Below are positions 45,923 through 58,721 of a stretch of DNA of 64,000 nucleotides, piece after piece. Below the pieces are notes generated by a model. It saw only the letters and a list, made by a program, of their open reading frames with translations. It was not told the DNA's origin and ran no database searches. Every line of letters starts with the position of its first letter. Position 1 is the stretch's first letter. The position numbers and the translations under genes are program-made. The stretch is from Erythroxylum novogranatense (taxonomy: Eukaryota; Streptophyta; Magnoliopsida; Malpighiales; Erythroxylaceae), in the NCBI GenBank assembly GCA_029891385.1, contig CM057225.1:9552560-9616559 (forward strand), given 5' to 3'.

Positions 45923-46704
45923 TGTTGGGCTAGGGTCATGTTTCCTATCCCGAGGTGACCACTCGGGGTCGTCGAGTAAGGATTGCGTGGGGAAAGGGTT
46001 GAAAAAATTTAAATTTAAGCATCAGTAGCGGGATAAGAAGGGTGGGTCGCCGCGGCGACAAAATGCTCACCGCGACGAGCGCCTCACAGGAGAGATTCAC
46101 CGCGATCAAACCTTGGCCTCGCCGCGGTGAACTCTCATGGGACATCTTGACAAACTTCGTGGAAACGCCACGAGAAAAGGCGGCTCACCGCAGTGAGCCC
46201 CAATTACCAAAACGACTCCCAACATTTGCACATCACACGGCTCGAGGGTTCTATGGAAACAGAAGGGAGAAACTGAAGTTTACATCCTAAACAGAATAAG
46301 TCCATTTCGGAGCTCATATGTCACAAGCGGGCAGCCGAGAGAAGGCTCTTGTCAACGTGCACGTAATGAACAGAATGGTTCCACTCTCGCCCAAACAGAA
46401 GCACATAATCATGCTCAGAATCATTTTATCAAATGATATGCTTTCATACTTTTCATTTATACAGAATCCCATGATCGAAGTCGAGGCATAACATGATTAT
46501 AATCAAAGTTTACTGACATCAAATTTCATGCTTCTTTCAAAGTATACGAAATAAAAATCATTCAAATCTTATAACAAATCATTCTCAACAATTGACCACA
46601 TATTCAATCAAAATGCTATGCATCTCACATTGCATAACATACAACATATATTCACACATAGGCCAGATATTGCCTAATCACACAATCACTATAAATACAT
46701 TACC
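45923..46704 (-). repeat. LTR Z, 3' part (interrupted by B)
   Basis: The plus strand begins TGTTGGGCTAGGG, the reverse complement of a ...CCCAACA terminus as in X and W. It carries the GCTGCCCGCT box (about 46310-46350, inverted), an acceptor-like TTTCCATAG (46252) and a GC-palindrome cassette between these and the LTR end, the W-type order. It is inserted in the Copia RT; CTAAT (45918-45922) is the expected TSD. The rest of the LTR should follow B and C beyond 64000. Confidence 0.7.
46046..46199. repeat. Palindrome cassette of LTR Z
   Basis: GTCGCCGCGGCGAC (46046-46059, perfect), CTCACCGCGACGAG, TTCACCGCGATCAA, CTCGCCGCGGTGAA and GGCTCACCGCAGTGAGCC (46182-46199): variants of one CACCGCGGTG-type palindrome, five times. 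There is also a CGTGG/CCACG inverted pair at about 46158-46173. Confidence 0.85.
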
Positions 46705-49700
46705 TGTAACACCCCACTCCCGAGTGACCCGAACCCGATATCGTTGGTGATATCCGAGTCCGTGCCCCGTGAGAGTAGCGTACTACATCATCGATTAAAA
46801 TTAAATATACATTTTTTTGAAACCATTGATTCCACGTTAAGCGGCAAAAGCGAGTAAGTAACTAAAACCCATGTTCATAATAAACCGGTTTGATTATTAC
46901 GGTCATCCAAGAATAATTTACAATCGGTCAATGAGTAAAACATTAAAACCACAATGGGCTCAAGAGAAATACAAAGCATTGCTATACGGTGATTGCGAAA
47001 TACAATTCGATAAGACACTAATGCAGATACCGAATCGATCCCGACCCCTATTCTTCACTTCGCTTACAGAGACATACTCCGCGTCGAGCGGGTACTCTTG
47101 AATCTGAAAATAGGTGCAAATTTTGGGTGAGTTTTGCGAACTCGGAGAAACCATCATCGATGGTTCACTCAAATCATGCGAGACGCAAATTGCGTATAGC
47201 ACGACCGATAATATTCAATTTGACAAGATTACAAAACAATTTATGAGTTTATAACAGTTTACTAGTATCGGTAACAAATGTACAATAGCACGTAGCAGTT
47301 CACAAGATCACATCACAATTTCTGATGAAATTATGGCATCCCATTCGAGAATCGTCACACAATTTGGCAATTGATCGATCATGTATATAATGCATATGAG
47401 ACTCTTTCCGGTTATTGAGATTGTGCCCAAGTGCTCGATCCATTGTTCGATGGGGACGCGTCGAGATTTCTCCCCTCGGGCTCGAGGCCGGTCGATCTGA
47501 TGTTTGAGCTCGAGGCTCTTTTCGATTATAATAGCAACTGGGACACGTCCATTATCGATCATGCATTTATGCATGCAATGCGATGTTCGATGATTCAAGA
47601 TTCGATAATTGATGTTGATAGTCCACGGTATATGGCTATAAAGCCCGATATCCGATCTCGATGTCATATAACGATGCAGATTCGATTCGGTAAAAGCATG
47701 CAATTCAATCCAATACATGCCAGTAATCATACAGTAGTCATACAATTCATCTTTGCATGTAATTCACGTAGAGCATGTAAGCAATCAGGAATTTGAGAAA
47801 CCAACTAGGTTACTCACATCTTACTTCCGAGCATTGTCGGAAAGTCTTTGTCACGTCGGTCGATCGACGCTCCTGTTGTGCCTAAGCATCAGAGAAGGTA
47901 ACTATCACTAACGATCCAATCCGAATGAATTACTGATGCACATGTAGGTAAAAATATGCATGTTCATGAATTCCCGGCCCTAATCCCATTTTTTTCATCT
48001 TAAAAATCCGTCTAAAAATTAGAAACCTATTGGTGCTGACAGTGCGCAATTCGGACCTCTATAGATCCCCAAGTAAACAAAACAGTGATTAAAGGCTCCG
48101 TTACCCGAAGCCACGTCAATTTCCCATCTAAAAATTCCCAATTTCTTACAAAATGAAATTCAATATGTTACAAATCCGATGCCTCAAGAATCAGGTCAAT
48201 CGGACGTCGGACGGAAAAGAAATTGACAAAAGAAACAATCGGGTTACTTAATGCCAAATAATAACAAAAATACTAAAATATATATATATATGTGCCTTCC
48301 TTGCCCTTTTTCCAGTTTTCAATCCAAATTTCCAACCTTTATAATTCTTAGCACACAATTCGGAAAAATACAAACTATAGCTTGTTGGAAAACTCAAGAA
48401 AAGCTCTACAATTCTCAAGAAGTCCATAAAAATCAATTTCACCCCTAAGGGTGTTAAAAATCCACTTAAACCTACTGCCCACTCAAAACCTATCAAAACA
48501 GGGCAGTACATTTCAAATTCAGTAACTCTCTGATTCTTTAGTCAACAATTACACAATAAATATGCTCATCAAGATCACCATGTTATCTATAACTTTCATG
48601 AACAATCCAAAATCAGATTCACTCGCTAACAATGTCAAAAAATTCCACAAAGAACCTGCCTACTGAAATCAACTAATCTGGACAATAATTTCCCAAACAA
48701 CATATCTCTTAGCACAAATGTCAGCAAATTCACTACCTTAAATCCCTGAAAAGATAAGATCACAAACTTCAAGTTTCATGAAGAACTCAAACTCTAATTC
48801 GATTTCTAAAAATTTCAAAACCATTATGCAAGTTACTGCCATGATCAGCCATTCACATCCTAATGTAGGATCAGTTTTTGCAAAATCATAACTCCCAACT
48901 CTGACTTCTACAAATTACATGCCATATATCATTTTCAAGATAATTTCTTCCCCTACAACTTTGCATAAGATCACTCACACCAATTCAGTTCACATAAATT
49001 GTTAAAATTGCTCCCAAACAGAAAGCTCACAAAATCAACACTTTGACTAGGTTTCTCCAAAAAGCATAAAACCAATCAATAGAAATCAGTTCATATCTCC
49101 CAATATACAACTCGAAAATTAGCAAGATCCATGGCAATGGAAAGCTAACGTAATTGGCTTCAACTTTCATTTAGTCCATTTGTTCTAATTCCTTCTCAAT
49201 TCATTCATAAAAATTAGCAAAACTCTAAGGTATGATTTCGGGTACTGTTTATTCCAGTTAAGAATAGTAACTTTCCAAGCCATATTGCAACCCCTTAAAG
49301 TTAACATTAGACAACACCTATTTCACACAAAAATGTAGCCAACATCCCAAAGTTTAAGTGGACACAAACCTCACCTCATTTGCATTCCTAAATAATTAGT
49401 TATGATCAAAACAGTTCACTAGGTTAAACACCAAATTTTCCAGATTTCATCTATATCTCATCCTCTTCCACTCTATCACTTTACCTACATTAATATACCT
49501 TCATTTACACTTCCAATTCAGCCACAAACTCAACACAACATTTATTTGTATACTTACACAAAAGTTGGCAGCATTAATTCCTCAATTCCTATGCACAATT
49601 CATCATCAAAATGCACTTACAATCAAGCTAAAACCATTCAATCATACTACTTCCAATTCTTGCTCCACCCTAACCTTATGCCCATCATTTTAAACAACAA

Positions 49701-50813
49701 TAGACATCAAGTTAATGCATCCACAAACATAATAGATGCTCCAAACCTTTCATGCATAACTCCTAACTACCATGGCATTTAATACCGAAGGAAAATATCA
49801 TTAAAAAAAACTTAAAAGAAACCTTACCTATTTAGCTTTCAACCTTGAATTCCTTTCACTTCTTTACTTTTCTCCCTTCACTAACCACTTCTACTAAGAC
49901 CAAGCATGCATCTCTTCATCATAGCAAACACCTAACTTTGTTGTAAGAAGAGAAATCTTGAATTTGTTTGGAGAAAAGAAGGAGAGATCGATAGATGGGA
50001 ATGGAGAGGCTAGGTTTTTCGATTGATGTGAGAAAGTAGCAAACAAAATGCCTTTGGCTTCTTACACTTAAGCAAAGCCGATAGGAACAATTGAGTGGAG
50101 GATAAAGAGCATTAAATGAAGGCTTAAGGTGGCAAAATGTCATTGATCCAAGGTTGAAAAGAAAAGTCCACATAATACTATTTTAATTCTTTCATCAAAT
50201 CCACCCCATTTTCGGTTATGGAGAAAATGAAACAACTAATTCATTCTTTCCTTCTTCAAGCATCACCGAAATTAAAGGATAGGGAAGCATTCAATGGAGG
50301 CAAATGTGGCAAGATATCATTGGTCAAAGGTGTAAAAAGAAAAGTCAACATATTCATTCTTTAATCCAGATCAAAACCTAACTCAATCAACTCCAATGAC
50401 CCTAATTTCAATCCCAAAATAATATACCCAATAATACAGTATCATTGGGTAGAACTTTTCGCCACCGAAAATCGACCGTTTAAGCTAATTGGCGATTTTT
50501 TTATTTTATTTTTTCGATCGGGGAATTTTCTCCGGAAAAATCCAGAAAAATTTCTAAAAATCCCTTAAAATAGAAAACAATTTATGGCGCACTCAGAATA
50601 ATTTTCAAACCTCCTAAACACGTTAATCCCAATAGAATTGTCTTAGGCCCAATTACCGGGAATTATCATGAATGCATAGACAGTAATTCCATGTGCACAA
50701 TTGATACTGTGTATCAATCCTATTATGCATGAACAGTACTAATTATTCCCTATCAATCCCATCCTATGACAAATTTCCTATTTTACCCTTCCAGTAGAGG
50801 GTGGGATGTTACA
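46705..50813 (-). repeat. 3' LTR of B (4109 bp)
   Basis: From TGTAACACCCC to ...GTGGGATGTTACA on the plus strand. Module order as in Y, with donor-like GTAAGG (49827) and acceptor-like ATTTTCAG (47104) 2724 bp apart. At the cassette position (about 48275-48292) there is a TA run and no palindrome cluster. Many CAGT words of Y are replaced here by CGGT, CGAT or CAAG. Confidence 0.92.
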
Positions 50814-50851
50814 ATCCCCCCCTCCTTATAAAAATTTCGTCCTCGAAATTC
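50814..50851 (-). promoter_or_regulatory. Polypurine tract and stem-loop of B
   Basis: Minus strand GAATTTCGAGGACGAAATTT, TTATAAGGAGGGGGGGAT, then the LTR. The outer stem pair would be G-U in RNA. Confidence 0.88.
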
Positions 50852-51121
50852 TTAATCAACGGTTTAGTATGACAGTAATCATATGTTTCTACATGTCCCA
50901 TACACTTTTCCATTCCATAATTCATTTTCCGAACGGTCACAGTAACCATATTCAGTCAGTGGTTCCGTCACTTATTTGGCTAATTCCTTATCACTTGTCA
51001 CGGTAGCAGACTCCAAGAGGTATCGGTTGGCGATCTCACTCTCTTAACTATCTCACTTACCGTTTTCAGAGTAGCTATTACCTTTTATTCCGCTGCTATG
51101 ATTCATTTCCTTATTTCCTAA

Positions 51122-51227
51122 CCTGTTCACTTATCACGTGTTATCCATCCAGTCTAGATTACTAATTTTACCTTCCTGTTCACTTATCACGTGTTATCCA
51201 TCCAGTCTAGATTACTAATTTTACCTT
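51122..51227. repeat. 53-bp tandem duplication in interior of B
   Basis: CCTGTTCACTTATCACGTG starts at 51122 and again at 51175; C has a single copy at about 60010-60060. Confidence 0.93.
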
Positions 51228-54200
51228 ATTCTCACTACCATCCAATACCTTTTTTCCAAAGAAGATCTGAGACTAATTCATATTCCATTGAGTACATCGA
51301 TTCGAGGTTATACTTACAATAACATCATTTATCTTGTTCTTGTCACTTCACTTTCCTTTTATACTAATACAATGACACTTAGCTCCATTTCGCTAAAACT
51401 AGTGATAATTTACCTCTGCAATGTTCTTTATAATCCATTGACTTCTGTTCAACTTCAATTCTCTTTAGAAAATTCACTATTCTATAGTATTCACACACTC
51501 TATTTGGATATGTACTTTACACTAATTCATTTGTCCGATCCTGTTTTACCTCCACTAACCCATTCAGTTTTCCTAAGTCACTTTCCTTTGTCTCACTCAT
51601 CACAGTCTCAAATTCATTATGGTCTTTGACTCCCGTTAGACATTGTGCAGTGTAGCAGTATATCCCTACAGTAAATCAGAACTCGATAACACGATCATAA
51701 TGAAACATTTTTCCTGTTGATCATTTACACCTATAAGCACTTGAATCAATAATCACTTCATTCTATACCCACAGTTATTCAATTTCACCTTTCGCATATG
51801 ATTACGAGAATGTTTAGCCCGACTATTCACTTTCTTATTCTAGCACTTTTATCGGTACCCATACCTCTTCTTTAAATCATTCAATATTGTTTTCCGATTT
51901 CACTCGCATATTAGACTCCTTTTGGACTCACCACTTTAAATCCAAAGAAGACTCTTAACCATTCCTTACCTTTATCCGAAGATCTCAAGTTTCCGAAATA
52001 CTTCACAATTAGCCATAACCTACGATATTCATTGGAAATCCTAATATCTGTAATTGATCATTCAATGCGACCTTATCAGTTCACTATTTGAGTTTAGTAA
52101 TCGAACTATCATTCATTTCGAATTGTCGATCTGATAGTCATTTATACCCGTCTTTTCCTCGAATTAACAATGTATCCTTTTAGGAATCTAAAGTCTCCAA
52201 TACCATTTATCAACGTCTATTCGATTTATCTTATACCATTAACATATTGTTTGATTCATCACACCGCCCACTCTCCGATGGTATGCTTATCCTCGATATC
52301 AAATTCTTCACTTATTCATATTACTTTTCCTTTGCTCAACACTTTCCAACACATTCCGTTTATAAGCATAGTCACCACATTTGCTTACTTCACAAAATTT
52401 CCCATTAGGGTTTTATTAATTTTACCATACATCATTCAACTTTTTTTTGTTGAGTCCACAAATAGTGTATTTGCGATCCCTTTATGAAGGTAACACTACA
52501 CCACATCATTGTCAGTCTTCCTTTCGGATTTCTTGTCGTTAACCATTTTCTCTTTTCAATTATTTTTTTGTCATTCACATTGATATATGCCAATACCTAA
52601 TCATCCGTACTTGGACTTCCATAAATTCCACTTCATTTGAGTATTTTATATATCAAGATTTCCCAACAGTTTTGCATCACATATGGTTTCACATTGCAAT
52701 AGGATCACCTCTAATCAACATTCCATTTCTGTCATTGGATACTTTACATTCCCGTACACACACAATGCATAAAACCTCAGTAGTATGCCTAAGTCTCCTC
52801 TTGAGACATGACTCCAATTCACATTTTGATTTAATACATACATACTCTCGTTTTATTCTAGTCATTCACATAAGTCTTGCTACCGTCATAATACTGTTCA
52901 CGAAATCTCATCAGCCAATTAGTGTCCCTAATTGCTTTTCAATCATTCTTAACTATACGCACTAGCTCAATCAGAACAATTTGATGCCATAAATTAAAGA
53001 TCAGAACATTCCTTGCACTAGGGTTCCATGCGACAGTCACCTAAACACTTATTCAGTAATCTACACATCACCAGAACATATTTCATTTTATCCGGAGACC
53101 AATTAGTAACCTATACCATTTAGACTTTCACCATACTCCTCTCTGTTTATATTGATCCTCAAATAGAGGACTGATTCCATAATCATTCTTTATTTCTTCT
53201 CATATCTTTCACATACGTTTCATTAATCACGATTAACTTTACTATCCAATAAATACTCCCAACGGTAAATGCGACAACTCTTTTCATGTATCACTATCAT
53301 TGTTTCATTTTCCACATATCATTGAACTATATGTCTCATCATTTTATTTTCATATCCGTCACATGCGAGCTTGACCTTGTAAGGTCATAACAGCTTGATT
53401 TATACACTGTCATCTCCTTATTACCACGTATCTCTTTATTTTCCTCAGTATTCACAATCCCCAATACCCGACAAATCCGTTGATACAACTCCACTGTATC
53501 TCCATCCATTTATCTACTTTACCCATCCATTTATCATTTCTGTGTCCAAATCCACATATTCAACCAATCCAAAATTTCCCGATATACAATCAGTAAAAAT
53601 TGTCAGTCTGTCTTTTTCCCTTACGATTTTATTATACTGATTTCCAAACCCTTATCACAATATTCGCATAACCATTTCAGTCTCACGCTTATGCGTTCAA
53701 GATCCTTCCCGTTTCACGAGTTCATTTCAGTTTATCTGTACACTTTTATCTCACCATGTCTACTTTTTCTTACCCTACTAGGTACTCTTTCAGTTCTAGG
53801 TAAACCATTACGGTACAATATTGCTCTTATTACAATCTCACTATCATCATCTCTCTATGATATCTACTGATGTCTAACATCAATAGGTGTAATACAGTGA
53901 ATCAATATTTGCCTAATCAAACCATCTACGTTTTACTCAGTTTCAATATTTCTCATTTCATCGCATCTACAGTCAGAGCTCTCACTCCCGAACTTTAACT
54001 TTTACTACGGCCTAACATATGCGTTCTCTATCGCCGTAATCTTTCCTTAATCAATCACACAAACCACAATACATTATAATTCTCATTATTTATGTTTCCT
54101 TTTTCCCATTCCTCAATGCCCAGACACATTCATGGGCTCACAGTCTAATACGGTCTCACTTTTCTCTCACTTAGTCACTTAACAAGTATGCACACGTAGG

Positions 54201-54317
54201 ATTTATCCTCGTGCATCTCATACTAGGGATCAGTTACCACGGTCTGCAATGACACGACTCAAATGCATGCAACTTGACCTATGTTTCAGACTGTGCCCAG
54301 ATACATTACGTACTACT

Positions 54318-54331
54318 GGGCTCTGATACCA
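54318..54331 (-). other. PBS of B (initiator tRNA-Met)
   Basis: Minus strand TGGTATCAGAGCCC, six bases after the LTR end. Confidence 0.92.
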
Positions 54332-54337
54332 CCTAAA

Positions 54338-55383
54338 TGTAACACCCCACTCCCGAGTGACCCGAACCCGATATCATTGGTGATATCCGAGTCCGTGCCC
54401 CGCGAGAGTAGCATACTACATCAGTCGATTAAAATTCAGTATACATTTTTTTTTGAAACCATTGATTCCACGTTAGCGCGGCAAAAACAGTAAGTAACTA
54501 AAACCCATGTTCATAATGAACCAGCCAGATTATTACGGTCATCGAGAATAATTTACAATCGTCAACGAGTAAAACATTAAAACCACAATGGGCTCGATAG
54601 AAATACAAAGCATTGTTATACGTTGATTGCGAAATACAATTCGATAAGACACTATTGCAGAATTTAATCGATCCCGACCCCTATTCTTCACTTGCCTACA
54701 AGAGACATACTCCGCGTCGAAGCGGGTACTCTTCAAGACCTGAAAAATAGGTGCAAATTTTGGGTGAGTTTTGCAAACTCAGTGAGAAACCATCATCGAT
54801 GGTTCACTCAAATCATGCATTACGCAAATTGCATAAAGACGACACGATAATATTCAATTTGACAATATTACAAAACAATTTATGATGAGTTTATAACAGT
54901 TTACGGTATCGGTAACAAATGTACAATAAGCACGTAATAGTTCACGATATCACATCACAATTCTGAAGAAATTATGGCATCCCGCGATTCAGAATCGTCA
55001 CACAATTTGGCAATTCGATCGGTCATGTATATAATGCATATGAGACTCTTTCCGGTTATTCAAGATTGTGCCCAAGTGCTCGATCGGTGTTGATGGGGGA
55101 CGCGTCGTGGATTTCTCCCTCGGGCTCGAGGCTCGGTCAATCTGATGTTGAGCTCGAGGCTCTTTCGATGATAATAGCAACTTGGGACACGTCCATTATC
55201 GATCATGCATTTATGCATGCAATGCGATGTTCGATGATTGAAGATTGATAATTGATGTTCGATAGTCCATAGTATATGGCTATAAAAGCCCGATATCCGA
55301 TCTCGATGTCATATAACGATGATTCGATTCGGTAAAAGCATGCAATTCAATCCAATACATGCCAGTAATCATACAGTAGTCAT
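54338..55383 (-). repeat. 5' LTR of B, 3' part, interrupted by C
   Basis: Aligns with 46705-47741 and stops after ...CAGTAGTCAT, where the uninterrupted LTR continues ACAATTCATC. GTCAT (55379-55383) is the left TSD of C. Confidence 0.92.
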
Positions 55384-55766
55384 TGTAGCATCTCACTCCC
55401 ACAAGTCCCGAACCCGATATCGACAGTGGTATCCGAGCCCGCGACCCACGAGGGTGGTATGCTAGAGCAGTCAATGCAGTTCAGCAATGCAGTTCAAAAC
55501 TCGATGATACATTTTTTTTTTACACAATCGCACACATATTATCATTAACACGGAAAGCAATTTATATAATCAATACAATGGCCTTGGGCCCACTTTTTAC
55601 ATTTACAATTTATTTCGGTCAATTAACTTTACAACTTATCCAAATTAGTAATACAAAAGTCCAAGAATAGAAACACTAAGACAGACGCGAATCGATCCCG
55701 ACCACTTCTCGCTTCTTCAACAAATAGATGTCATACGCCCGTTGCCTAACGGGTATTCTTCTAAGT

Positions 55767-58721
55767 CTGAAAAATAGATGCAAATTTTGGGTGAGTTTTG
55801 CGAACTCGGTGAGAAACCATCATCGATGGTTCACTCAACTCATGCATTCACCAATCATATTAGCACACGGTAGCATTAATGATAATATCACATATTATCA
55901 CATTTCGGTTCCAATTTCATATACACATACAATTTCATCATTTACTTCTTCCGGTCATTTACAAATATATATATATATATGCAATGCATGTGACACTATT
56001 CCATTTTCATTTCGGTGTTGTGACCGTATGCTGGCTTGTCGAGAATGGGCACATTGCGTTGAGCGGTGGCTCGAAAACATGGGCTTGAAGCCACGATACA
56101 TTGAGCTGCGGCTCTGAATACGTTGGACTCGAGGTCACATGCGTTGGTGAAAGCTCTCACATACGTTAGACGTGATATGCCCCGATACGATGGTTGCTCC
56201 GGTCCTGGCGCTTTTTATCGATCACACATTTATGTTTATGCATGCAATGTACATATTCAATTTCCATTTACATATCATTACTATTTGCCAATTCTTGGAC
56301 TTTCGGTCCGGTATTTCAATTATCTACATTTCCAATTTATTGCATCCTACTATATCACATTTACAATCCCATCCCATGTATCGAAGCTAAAGCAGACAAT
56401 TAACACTTCAATATCAATTTCCCATTTCCTCGGACCTCGGTCCGAGATCTCGAAATAACATTTACAAACGATTACTCACAAGTAGCGCCGTTATCTCATT
56501 CCAAATATTTGAGACACCTATGGTCGAAATCAATCAAATTCAAATACACATAAACTATAAACCCTCCATTATCTCCACATGGCATAATTGCAAAATCTTA
56601 AACACATAAAGGTTGAGGAACCAACTAGGTTACTCACCTATTACTCCAGAAGCTAATCTTGGGAAGTTTTAGCCCGTCGATCGACGGCGCTCCATTTGGG
56701 CCTCTAAAAGAATCAGAGAAAGAACGAATCACTAAATATGCAGTTTGTGCACATGTAGGTGAAATATGCATGTTCATGAATTCCCGGCCCTAATCCCTTT
56801 TTTTATCATAAAAATCCGTCTAAAAATTAGAAATCTATTGGCGCTGACGGTGCGCAATTCGGACCTCTATAGGTCCCTAATTAAATAAAACAGTGATTAA
56901 CGGTCCATTACCCGGGGCCACGTCAGTTTCCCGTCTAAAAATTTCCAATTTTTCACAAAATGAAATTCAATATTTTACAAATCCGATGCCTCGAGAATCA
57001 GGTCCATCGGACGTCAGACGGAAAAGAAATTGACAAAAGAATCACCAAATACCAAATAATCAAATCATACTAATAATACATTCATATTACACTTGCCTCA
57101 TAGAGGCGGCGCCGCCTCTTGAGGCCGACCCATTTGGCCTCGTCGCGAGGCGGCGTCGCCCTCGCGACTGGGCTGACTTACCTCGCCTCATGAGGGCGCG
57201 CCGCCGCCTCGCGATCCGACGAGTTCCTCTACTTCCTTGCCCTTTTCCTGTTTTCAATCCAAATTTCCAACAATCATAAATCTTAGCACACAAATCAGAA
57301 AATACAAATTATACCTTATTGGAAGATAAAGAAACCTCTACAATTCTCATGAAGACCATGAAAATCAATTTCACCCTAAAGGTGTCAAAATCCAATCACA
57401 CCAACTGCCTACACAAAACCTATCACAACAGGACAGTACCTTACCAATTCCATAACTCACTGATTCTTTAGTTAAAATTACCACAACAATATGAGCAATC
57501 AGTTCACAATGTTATCTACAACTCTTATGAACAACCCAACATCAAATTCTATTGTTAACTGTATCAAACAATTCCATAAACAATCTGTCTTCTGAAATCA
57601 ACCAATCTGGACAGTAATTTTCTATTCAATATATCTCATAGCACAAATGTTACAAAATCACAACCTTATGTTCCTGAAAGATAAGATCCCAAACTTCAAT
57701 GTTCATGAAGAACTCAAACTCCAATTCGATTTCTAACATTTTCAAATCTGTTATGCAAGTTTCTGACCTAACCAGCACTTAACATCACAATGTAGGTTCA
57801 GATTTTGAAATTCCATATCTCCCACATCTGACTTCCAAAAATTATAAGCCATATATCATTTTCAAAATCAATCTGTCATCTAGAACTCTTCAGTACAATT
57901 CAAACTCCAATTCAATTCAAAAAAATTACAAAAATTCTTCCAAGTCCGAATGTGCACTAAATGTGCCAATTCAACTAGGTTTCAGTCAAGGCATAAAACA
58001 GTCATTAGAAATCAGTTCATATCTCCCAATATACAACTCGAAAATTAACAAGATCAGTGGTAATGGAAAGCTAACTCAATAGGCTACAACTTTCATGAAG
58101 ACCATTTTCCTAATCCCATACCAATTAATTTAGAAAAATTAGCAAAACTCATTTGACATATTTGCGGGTACTGTTCCCAGACCCAGAAACAGAAACTTTC
58201 CATGCCAATTTTCGACCTTCTAACATTAAAATTTACCAACACCTATTTCACACTAAAATGAAGCCAACATCCCAAAGTTTACTTGGGCACAAACCTCACC
58301 TCATTTTCTCACCTATACAATTAATTATGAACAAAACAGTACCATAGGTTCAAAACTCAATTTCCAGCTTTCAACATTAACCTATCTTCTATCACTTCCA
58401 ACATCCATAACACATCACTAAGCATCAAATTATACCTCTAATTCAACTACAAACTAATCACAACATTCACTTATATAATTTACTAAACTTTGGCAGCACA
58501 TATCTACCCAATTATCATACTTGTTTCCTTTCATTTAAGCTAACAAACTCAATCCAAAACCAAGCCAAAACTCACTTAAAACTATAATCATTCATTCATC
58601 CATATATAAGCACATAATGAAACCCATTCTAACCTACCCTTCTTATGCTCAAGTACACATATAAATAGTCTCCATGCATGCTTCTACCTACTAAAAGAAA
58701 GAATATAACCAAACTACTTAC
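55767..58721 (-). other. Putative intron in LTR of C
   Basis: Minus strand CTAAG|GTAAGTAGTT (58721) and CTATTTTTCAG (55767), 2955 bp apart, matching the positions in Y and B. Inferred. Confidence 0.4.
57102..57230. repeat. Palindrome cassette of LTR C
   Basis: AGAGGCGGCGCCGCCTCT (57102-57119) is a perfect 18-bp palindrome, followed by TCGTCGCGAGGCGGC, CCCTCGCGACTGGG, CTCATGAGGGCGC and CCGCCTCGCGATCC. About 130 bp of GC-rich sequence in an AT-rich LTR. The flanks match B, which has a short TA run there instead. Confidence 0.88.

Larger units (their letters stand above)
50814..54337 (-). mobile_element. Interior of B (3524 bp, non-coding)
   Basis: Related to the Y interior along much of its length and closer to that of C. 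No retroviral motif in any frame. It has a private 53-bp tandem duplication at 51122. Confidence 0.88.

Noticed and set aside
47308..47796. Overlapping frames of 145 and 121 residues on both strands
   Set aside because: Inside LTR B; the equivalent region of the second LTR (from 54980) breaks them; no motif.
55728..56117. 129-residue frame repeated at 63632-63883
   Set aside because: LTR sequence of C crossing the acceptor-like block; no recognised domain.
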